A DNA stretch of 64,000 bases from Ciona savignyi (taxonomy: Eukaryota > Chordata > Ascidiacea > Phlebobranchia > Cionidae). The stretch covers positions 925,040 to 989,039 of the forward strand of contig CH003412.1 in NCBI GenBank assembly GCA_000149265.1, read 5' to 3'. The notes under the pieces were generated by a model, which was not told the DNA's origin, made no database searches, and worked only from the letters and a program-made list of their open reading frames with translations. Below, in pieces: positions 55,899 through 64,000 of this stretch. The translations under genes were made by a program, and so were the position numbers. Each line of letters begins with the position of its first letter. The stretch's first letter is position 1.

Positions 55899-56794
55899 TG
55901 TTACTGCTCAATGTAAGCTCAGCGGATCGGCGGTTTAAGTTACGGCTTTGTGACATCAGAGACACCACAAGTTCGATCGTGGAATACGCCCGCGGCGTCC
56001 AATCGTTCGAAATGTGTTTATTTTTACGGAGACAAGTAAAATGCCCCAAAAGCATCGAAGGCTTCGCACGCTATCCGCCGACTCGGACGGTTTTAATTAA
56101 CGTGATTCACCGGCGTTAATGAGAACTTATAGCGACGATTGAGTCAGATTAACCTCACCGGTCTTGGACTGTGTCACGCGATCTGTTTCCTTAAAACAAT
56201 GCCAGTACTTTACCACTCATGTAACAATTACCATCTCCGCAATTAACCATTGAATATTTGAATACCGCTATTTTAAACTTAATTTGCAACTACAACGCCC
56301 TCGAATGGGCGAACATATTTACCCCTTGACCCGAGCTTCACAATCTTGTTGTTAATGGTTTCAGTTGTACTTCGCTAATAGCCGTACTTTTTTTATCTGA
56401 ATCTCACACCCCGTTTATTTTGTTCTTCTTCCGACGATGTTTTTATGACGAAAAATAAATTTGATTGAGCTGAATGGGCGTGGATTTCTGTAGAGTAGAC
56501 GATTTTCAATCCCACATCAAGATTTAGCTCGATGCGGGTATTTACAAAATAGTGTGTGTATGCTGAATTAGGCTGTTCCCGCCGCGGGCTCTGTAGGAAA
56601 TACTGCAGCACATTGCGTCAAGGGACAAGAATGGAATATTACAATTTCGAGTTCCGTTACAGGATCATCTAAACGGAATCTATGTAACCCATCCCAAAAT
56701 ATTTGTGTAAAGTTGCCCGATAACTGACTCGTTTTCCAAATGAAATATCTTCTTATGCAAGGCATGTATTCACTAAAGACGCATTAGTATATAT

Positions 56795-56816
56795 CACACA
56801 CACACACATATATATA
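56795..56816 (+). repeat. CA/TA microsatellite
   Basis: A CACACACACACA run passing into TATATATA. Confidence 0.8.
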
Positions 56817-59516
56817 CATAGCGTATATGACAGTTGCATTAGGGGTTTTCTAGGTTTCAAAGGTTCCGATTGGAATTGCTTATCACTAAATGCTGGTAAC
56901 GTTAATATCCCTCATGTTGTGTGGGTATGTAAACGTCCTCGGCCGATCTCTTGCCGGAAATTCAAGGTAAATTACTGTAGGTCACTCGGTGTAGGCTTAT
57001 ACGAAGAATTTACCTTAGTTCTGTACCAGCCTGCACAGAGCAGCAATTTTCTGGCCGCCACCGCAATGACTTTGCAAGTTATCCTACGAAACGAGAATAA
57101 CGAGGATTCCGGATCACAAATCGGTCATTATTGGCCGCCAATTACACCGCCGCGCATAGTAATCGCGGGTAATGGTTTGTTATGCCTGTGTAGAATCTAT
57201 TATGATGTCACATAGGTGATTCAGATAGGCCACCAATCGGAATCACACTGTAACCTGCGTGTATCAGCAGAATCGCGTGCGAGCGGCCAAACCACAAAGG
57301 AAAGATTTCGTGAACTTTCTCGGCAGGCGGCGAGACTTATAATTGACCGACGGGCCATATTATACCAGGCCGGGAAAAGTATAAACAAGAAATGAATATT
57401 CGGCTATTAATATATAATTGTCGAAACGTCGACAAAGTGTGAGCTATTTTAATAATTTGGCGTAGTTTGTGACGGTGCCTTTAGCGGTCAAGGCGTGTTG
57501 TATTTTTGGCGCGTAGACGCAAACTGTGGCTTGGTAAAATCTATAAGCCGTTTATTTCTTAAACTTTATATAAATCTTATAATTTCCAGAAAAAATCATT
57601 TTCTAGAGCTATGCTTTAATCCTGTGCAAATGCAATAAAGTAACGACAGTTATAAAATGCTGCTAGACAGTAGCAAACACACATGTTACTGAAATGCAAT
57701 ATTTTGTTGTTTTTGTCGTGTTATTGCACATACCGAATTGAATTGCTGTTTTGTTCTTATTTCCAGAGGGTTTAGAACACCGCGTCTGCACGAAACTTTA
57801 ATTGCGCAAAACCATTGTATTCAAAAGAATTGGGATATTGTCTAAAATTGGTGGATTAGAACGGTAGAGAGCCGGCCACGATTCGATAAATATCATTCCA
57901 TAATCGCGCCCCCTTACAATTTTCTTCCTTGAATTACATTCGGTCATCTGGGTTTAACACCAAAAATGTTAAAGGGTTTTTGGCAGCCTTAAAATTATAT
58001 TTAGTGAAGGAAGAGTTTTTGGGGAGTAAGGATTCCTTTGTTTTTAGGAAGAACCTGTAGTTACATGATTTACACGTGCAAATAAACTACGTTTGTTGGG
58101 TGTTGAAACATCATTTATGACGTTTTAACAATGGCGTACTTTTGTTTCCTTTTCCGAGCCGCCCGTCACAACGTGCTGTATCCTTTGCTATTCAAATTTT
58201 CAACCCATTGTGTTTTAACAATGCGAAACGTCAGAGCGGTTCGATGGTTCTCCAGCCCTCCATTATGAGCCAAATAATGACAGGCATTGTGATCAAACAA
58301 TGGGGAACAACCCTCTTGTCAGCAACAAAGGCGCGGACAATGGAAATTAATTTGATCAGCACGGAAAGCTTATAAAACGATACCCGCTAATTTGTGCGTC
58401 AACAAGGCGGGAAAGCGTGCATCGCACAACGCAATGCGTTACGAGCAACTGTACGTTCGATTCAGCCACTGTGCTTTGCCAGTAGAATAGTGCTGGCGTT
58501 TGAACAAATCCATATTATGGTTGACTTTAACAAGAAAAATGACTTTAACCAAAAACGACACCCTGTGTATGGAGCGAAGATAGAAATATCGATTTGTTAT
58601 GGTACGGGAAGCTTTTCCGCGAAATTTTAGCATAAACAAATTATGATTTAGCTTATCCTTTGGCGAACGCGTGTGCAGGCGTGCGTGGTATGCGGTTTGT
58701 TTTGCCACCAATCTACTGCACCTTCGCTAAATCCCGCCCGGTATTCCAGGGACGGTTATTGACTGTTGCACTCACCGAGTGGCCTTGTTGGGTACGAAAA
58801 TAGATTAATCCGAAAATAGAATGATCACCCAGGATCCAAACCATTGTTAAAATACAAAGGATTGCCACGTTGAAGTGCACTTACCAAGAGTTATCCCATT
58901 GTCAGGGGGATTATAATGTAAATAGCGTGTAACAACTGCGCAGCCCAGCGCGAACACGTTTTGAACAAAGTGATTTATCAAAGCTAAGTTAAACCACCCA
59001 TTTTGACAGCAGGAGTTAAATGACCCAACGGTCTGGGGATTTAAGAATTCCGCAATAAACGGATATCGGACACTTGTGCCTGCAGTTTTTGTCACTCGGA
59101 AAAAAATTGCAAAACTTAGGAAAAGTGCAAAGTGGAGTTTCCATTGTAATCCCGGAGGGTCTCGGTTTTTCCGTGGTCAGTCTCACACCTCTAGTGCGGT
59201 CGCAGTGGAATACTATGCCATTGTTCTTATGCTCCACTTGTGTTGTCAACTAAATCGTGATGAAGACCACTTCGGCCGTTCATTTCTGTTCTTATGTTTC
59301 GAAGACGCTGCCAAACGTGTAATTACAAATTGATCACCAGCTTAAATCGCTTCCAGTCGGGCCTCGCTTTACTCGACCTCGCGTGCAAAGGGGCAATCGA
59401 AGACATCGCTTAGATTGGAAACAATTTGTAAATTGTCACGTTCAGATTGTCGATGACCGAAACGTCCAGCAGCCCACGCAGCACGCGCACTTTACGTGTT
59501 AATCGGACTTTATAAG

Positions 59517-59527
59517 CCCCCCCCCCC
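59517..59527 (+). repeat. Poly(C) run
   Basis: Eleven consecutive C residues. Confidence 0.9.
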
Positions 59528-60183
59528 GCTCCAATTCTGTTTGGCTAGACTATTTTTATTCGTGGATAATTAACATTGTTAAAAGGGTTATTTTGCCACG
59601 ATTTTGTATCATACAACGTGATTTGATTAACACAACGTACCTTTATTAAAATATTAACTTTTTTAGAAACGACTTTTAAAAGTTGGTGTAAAAACAATAA
59701 CAAAATTCAAAAGTTAAAAAACAATAATGTAAAAGTTGGTTAAAAAAAAACAAAAAACAAAATTCCAAATTACTTAACATTTTAACCACAGTTATCAGCT
59801 AGTGGTTGATGCATTTGGTCACGCCCGATTGCTTCCGCTATCAGTAATAATCAGACATCGCTGAAGGGCAGAAATGCCGCACACAACGTAAATCAAAATG
59901 CCATGAGTTGGTGTTCGTTACACCAAGCGATTACGATATCCGTGGAACATCTTTCTACATTAATATTATTTATTTTTTTGCAAAAAACAACATCGTTACA
60001 ATGAACATAATATATCATTGCCACACTAATTCCATCCATGATCGCTGCAAGCATCGTTTTTCATTTTATAATTTCTCGATTTATTTTACAACGTAATAAG
60101 TGCTAAATAGCATTATTTTTGTAAACCAGGAAAGCGTGTTCCATTTGTTTGGAGGTAGTCACACCAACACTTACGTCAAGTCG

Positions 60184-60312
60184 TTTTTTTACCGGGCTCA
60201 GTGACAAGACCATCCAGTTTCGATCCCATGATGGTCTCGTCACTGAGACCGTTTTTTTATATATGGATTTGGTGATGAATCGGTCGCGTTAACCATTCGG
60301 CCACCCGACCGT
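60184..60312 (-). mobile_element. SINE family 1 copy
   Basis: On the minus strand: head CGGGTGGCCGAATGGTTAAC, linker, GGTCTCAGTGACGAGACCAT, B-box-like GGGATCGAAACTGG and GAGCCCGGTAAAAAAA tail. It is a well-preserved example of the family. The GGTCTCAGTGACGAG/CTTGTCACTGAG parts can pair as a hairpin. Confidence 0.75.
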
Positions 60313-61309
60313 TTTCATTTTTATTATTTTCATATTTTAATTGAAACAAAAACGTCACCTACAACATCGATGTTACATATTTAACTAAACATCATTTTTA
60401 GCAAAGCTTAAATAATTACATCAAAGATAAACTGAATTTAAAAAATATGTTACAGTGTTTAAGTCATTTTCGCGTTTTGATTGAAGTCAAGAATTTTTTT
60501 CTGAAATTCAAGTTTATAACTCAGTCAGAAAATTATAACCCAGTCTTTACAACAAGAGCATTGTTGTATCGCCTACACACTTTCAAACTGTTGTAAACCC
60601 AAAATGTCTGCATACTCTAGCCACCGGAAGCTAATGACAATGAAACGCGGTGAAGAAGGGGAAATTGGAGGAACCGGTTTTTGCTGATTCATAGATATGT
60701 CATTGATACTTAACAACAGGCAGATGATGGTCGACTTTTCAATGACGCATTTCACGGTTTACTTACTTTTTCCCTTGTGGCCTTCACCAAAACAGATGTT
60801 TTGTTATTCATGATGATATGGTTTTGAATTAGCGCGAAGTATTTATCATTGGTAAAATGGATGTTTTGAAACACATCAGTGGCATTGACCTGGAAGTTGG
60901 TATATAGGTTAAAAATAGTTTCTGTTTTCCATAATTTAACTCGTGTATCACCATTATAGTAGACCTAAACCAATTAAACTGCTTTGTTTAAACTATTTGA
61001 TTTACTGGCCTTGAAAGGACAAGAAAAATGATTTTGTTTTCACCATTAGAAATTTTTAAACAATCTACATGTTTACGTGAGCCTAAAATTGATACCTTAT
61101 AAAAGTTTTTGGTGCAAAAATGTAAACGGGAGAATGTGAAGACATTAACTCGTGGCTGCCATCTAACGAATTATGCGAAAATATAAAACTAGCGTTTTGC
61201 CAAAATTTTAGAGTTGCTACTTAGTATTTTTTAAATCACCGTGTTTAGCAGATAACCTAACATAGATTAATGAGAATATAAATGCGTGTTTAATACGGTA
61301 AATAAAATA

Positions 61310-61590
61310 TTCATGTTTATCCTCGTGAATGGGAAAACGCAAGGGACGTTAACATACGGGAAAACGTCATTTTACTCCGCGCCCACCGTCGAGTTACCAG
61401 GGATGTTGCAGTGTGTTGTGCATAATTTAGACGTTCCTTTAATTATGTAGAACCCATTATTTCCCTAAGTTCAGGCAATGTCCATTTAGTGCTAAGCCCA
61501 AGGACACAAACGACTAGCTAGCGACCAGTTTTAAACCTGAAACCTTTCGATTGAAAGGCGGCGCACTAACCTACCAGACTAATTGGTAAA
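61310..61590 (-). mobile_element. SINE family 2 copy
   Basis: Reverse orientation: tail CATGTTTATCCTCGTGAATG, body GCGCCCACCGTCGAGTTACC, GTTGTGCATAATTTAG, AGGCAATGTCC, CGACTAGCTAGCGACC, B-box (reversed) TTTTAAACCTGAAACC and A-box GCGCACTAACCTACCAGAC. This is the clearest tRNA-like head of this family in the window. Confidence 0.75.
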
Positions 61591-62269
61591 GCAATTATCA
61601 GCATCAACTGTTATGTTGGGCAAGTTTATCATTGCTGAGCCATTATAACGCTTTTGTTATAGTTTTAGTTTTTCTAATGATACCAATCAAAACAACACTT
61701 ATTAAGTATAGCTTGGTAGAATAGTGCGAAAACATGCATATCCTATGCTCTGTATAAATTGATCTCTTACACAGAAAAGGGAAAGTACCTACTGTGTTTC
61801 CATTGTTCTTTAGAAATTCCAACTAATTTGTTATTTTTTGTATATATTTTAATTACTTTTTCTATACTAATATGGTAAATATTTAGTTAAGTAATATTAA
61901 TTTTATTAGAAAATTCTACTAATAAATTTTCTGTAAAACGAAAGGATAAATTTTAAATAATTTAAACTTGGCAACACTGTTTAATGCCAAAGACTTTCCC
62001 GCGAAAACATTAATAAAAAGATGCTAGGTTTTCGTTCTAGAAATTCGGTGATATGAAATTTTTACTTTATATATTTAATGTACATTATATATTTAAGTTC
62101 ATATAATTAGTATATTCACGTCCACGCTTTGTTTATGTTAAAACTGTATTAACGTAATATATTCAGCTGACTACAAAAATAAATGAATCTGAATTTGTTG
62201 ATTATTTCTCCCTAATAGAAATAATACACCTACTCTTTTCTGATTTTATTTAGGTAAAGTAGATAAAAT

Positions 62270-63682
62270 ATGGATAATTTAGACACATACCTAACAGCCC
62301 TGGATGAAATGGTCGAAGATGAAAATAAAATTGTAAGTATGGCTTTGAATCTGTTTTTTTTTAATAATCATTTTAACCCGTATGGAAACTACGTCAATTT
62401 TCGCCGAGATCTCGAGTGTGCACAAGCCAAATATTTAAGCGTGCAGTGTGCAAACGTCCAAGAGTGCACACTTCAAGTGTGCACAAAATCTCCTTTTTAT
62501 TACTATTTTGTAAAAATCTTAAATAAACATATTATTCTATCCTAAATCTATCGTGTCCATCAGCTAACATATCTATCTACGTAACAAAAAACGTACTGAC
62601 AGTAAATTACCCGAGGTCCAGAGGAAGGTTTACAGGTTTGTTGGAAATTATACGATATTTATACTGCCAGCTCGCGAGCGTGTGTGAAATTACCCAAGTG
62701 TGCAAAGACGCACTGGGAAAAAAAACTCGAGTGTGCAGCTGCCGTACTTTCCATACTGGCATTTTAACATGCATAGTTGTAAAATGGGATCATGGTATAA
62801 ATTTGTTATATCGTTGATTGCAAAAGACCCCACAATATTCCTCACAATATCCAAAGGTATTTGGCTCATGTAGAAAAAAATATTATTTTTTTACCAGGTA
62901 ACCTACAAATGCTTAAGCCAGCAGCTTGCCATTCCTATTTCACAGTCGAAAGAGTAAGTTTTAACACAGTTTTAACAACACACCAGTCTATATGTTAAAC
63001 TCATCTGCTTGTATTGCAGGCTTCTGAAAATTTATGCAAAAAATTCTGAAAACAAAATGCTATCTACTGTGTTCTGTGTGACAGGTATGTATAATATTTT
63101 ATAAAACTTAAGTTTTATTATTTTTCTATGTGGTGGATTTAAATTCCTTGCATTTTTGGATGCTCGCCGTTTTTATGTTATTGCCTTGTTTTGTTGATTA
63201 ATTTATTGCCTAATTTTCTGTATATATGGCTGTACCTTTTTGCTTAAAGCAAGTAGTTATGTACAGTTATGTGAGTTGTACAGTTGGGTAGTACAAGTTA
63301 TGCCGTTGTGAGCGTGTAGTTACATTGTGGCGGTCGAGGATATAAACCGAGCAACATTAAAATAAATTGGGCTAAAACGCTACACAACTATGCAATCATT
63401 AATCGACCCAGCTAATCCTAAAACCAGTTACCCATTGAGAATCATATAATGAGAAACAACCTTATAAACCAAAATTGATTTTTGGGTTATTGCAGGATGT
63501 ACAAAAAATGGAATTCGAGTTGCTATTGTCAAGAATAGTGATCTTGAGAAGGCGAAATCAAAAATGCTGAAAGTGACTGGTTGCCATGTGTACAGTGTCC
63601 AGCAGTCACAGGTCTCCAATCCAAGTGACCTATATTCTGCAGACTATGATATGACCAAAGGAATTATGTACAAATGCGCAAG
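62270..63682 (+). CDS. POLD3: DNA polymerase delta subunit 3, first four exons (partial)
   Basis: Exons 62270-62332, 62898-62953, 63020-63084, 63496-63682, phases 0, 2, 1 and 2 at the last donor (GTTAGT at 63683). The gene continues past the window. The 123 complete codons match the N-terminal winged-helix region of POLD3/p66, which binds POLD2 in polymerase delta (and zeta) and supports replication and break-induced synthesis. Diagnostic pieces are the DENKIVTYKCLSQQL start (vertebrates: DQNKIVTYKWLS), STVFCVTG, VRVAI-like RVAIVKNSDLEKAK, and CHVYSVQQ..DLYSADYDM. The PCNA-binding PIP box at the far C-terminus is outside. A TTTATTTAG acceptor at 62252-62253 sits 16 nt before the ATG. Intron 1 carries a MITE. 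Confidence 0.92.
62378..62759. mobile_element. MITE in POLD3 intron 1
   Basis: A 382-bp element with inverted ends: left CCGTATGGAAACTACG, and right, read in reverse, CCAGTATGGAAAGTACGG. It is bounded by a perfect 9-bp target duplication CATTTTAAC (62369-62377 and 62760-62768). The interior repeats GTGTGCA-type words on both strands (near 62411, 62437, 62446, 62462, 62476, 62696 and 62731). It has no coding capacity. A truncated relative lies at 26139-26206. The 9-bp duplication is consistent with Mutator-like or related families; superfamily is unassigned. Confidence 0.85.
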
Positions 63683-64000
63683 GTTAGTATTTCCCAGTAT
63701 TTGTAAGTTCAGATTGTATATTTAATGTATTTTTGATAACATTAATGCGCTGTAGAAAATTAGAACAATAAACCAAATAACTCAGTTTGTTTATGACAAA
63801 ATCTGTAAATGTAAAACAATAAAATACCATTCTAAACAATTTTGTATTGTTAATACATATTTGGTTCATAATTTTTGTCTGTGTTTTTCCATATAGAAAT
63901 ATTTTTATTTTAATGTTAACGAAAAATAGAGTAACTTCTGGTTTATTGGTTGGTTTGCTCAGTGGTTTTTATTTTCACAGTTGGTTGGTTTTCTCAATTA

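Larger units (their letters stand above)
54694..62269. other. Long non-coding interval between SoxB2 and POLD3
   Basis: About 7.6 kb. The first part (to about 56130) has higher GC and CpG content and includes the SoxB2 3' UTR plus an open minus-strand stretch at 55605-55898. The rest has a CA/TA microsatellite (56795-56816), a C11 run (59517-59527), an A-rich local duplication (AAAAGTTGGT.. at 59678 and 59731) and SINEs at 60184-60312 and 61310-61590. No gene could be supported. Cis-regulatory DNA of SoxB2 is the likeliest content. Confidence 0.5.

Noticed and set aside
60184..60312. Possible tRNA gene from A- and B-box-like motifs
   Set aside because: Box spacing is too large, no cloverleaf can be drawn, and the sequence is one of many repeat copies; it is a SINE.

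Overview
The window is animal nuclear DNA. It has AT-rich introns with GT-AG borders, compact multi-exon genes, and deuterostome-type proteins. Two tRNA-like SINE families, short inverted-repeat elements, gene density and intron sizes look most like a sea squirt (tunicate, probably Ciona). The species call is inference. No bacterial operon, CRISPR array or rRNA was seen.

Layout. (1) 58-285, minus: last exon of an unrecognised gene. (2) 1790-6008 minus and 6814-16250 plus: HADHB and HADHA, the beta and alpha subunits of the mitochondrial trifunctional protein. They stand head to head over an 805-bp shared promoter, and both were resolved exon by exon (475 and 768 aa). (3) 18205-21134 minus: a KLF10/KLF11 (TIEG/cabut) zinc-finger repressor, convergent with HADHA. 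(4) 26502-37047 plus: MASTL/Greatwall, a mitotic kinase split by a very long insert, in about 22 exons. (5) 37734-38948 plus: an intronless 404-aa disordered protein with no recognised relatives, behind a TATA box. (6) About 40510-49725: a tandem duplication of a 4.6-kb unit. Each unit carries one TATA-driven minus-strand gene for a 61-62 aa secreted cationic peptide. Each also has an inverted copy of that gene's proximal promoter and a short exon-like frame. (7) 53176-54693 plus: SoxB2 (Sox14/Sox21 type) with an intron inside the HMG box. (8) From 62270 plus: the first four exons of POLD3, running off the window.

HADHA and HADHB act in one mitochondrial complex, and their divergent arrangement is also known in vertebrates. 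KLF10/11 and SoxB2 are nuclear regulators with large non-coding flanks. MASTL (mitotic entry through PP2A-B55 inhibition) and POLD3 (DNA polymerase delta) are cell-cycle and replication genes. The duplicated peptide genes are the most unusual content: signal peptide, a Trp/Cys-containing poly-Arg core and an acidic tail resemble the layout of a host-defence peptide precursor.

Exon borders were read by eye from splice signals, reading phase and family similarity. Joined coding lengths are multiples of three throughout. The one uncertain join is in MASTL at about 31148-31268.
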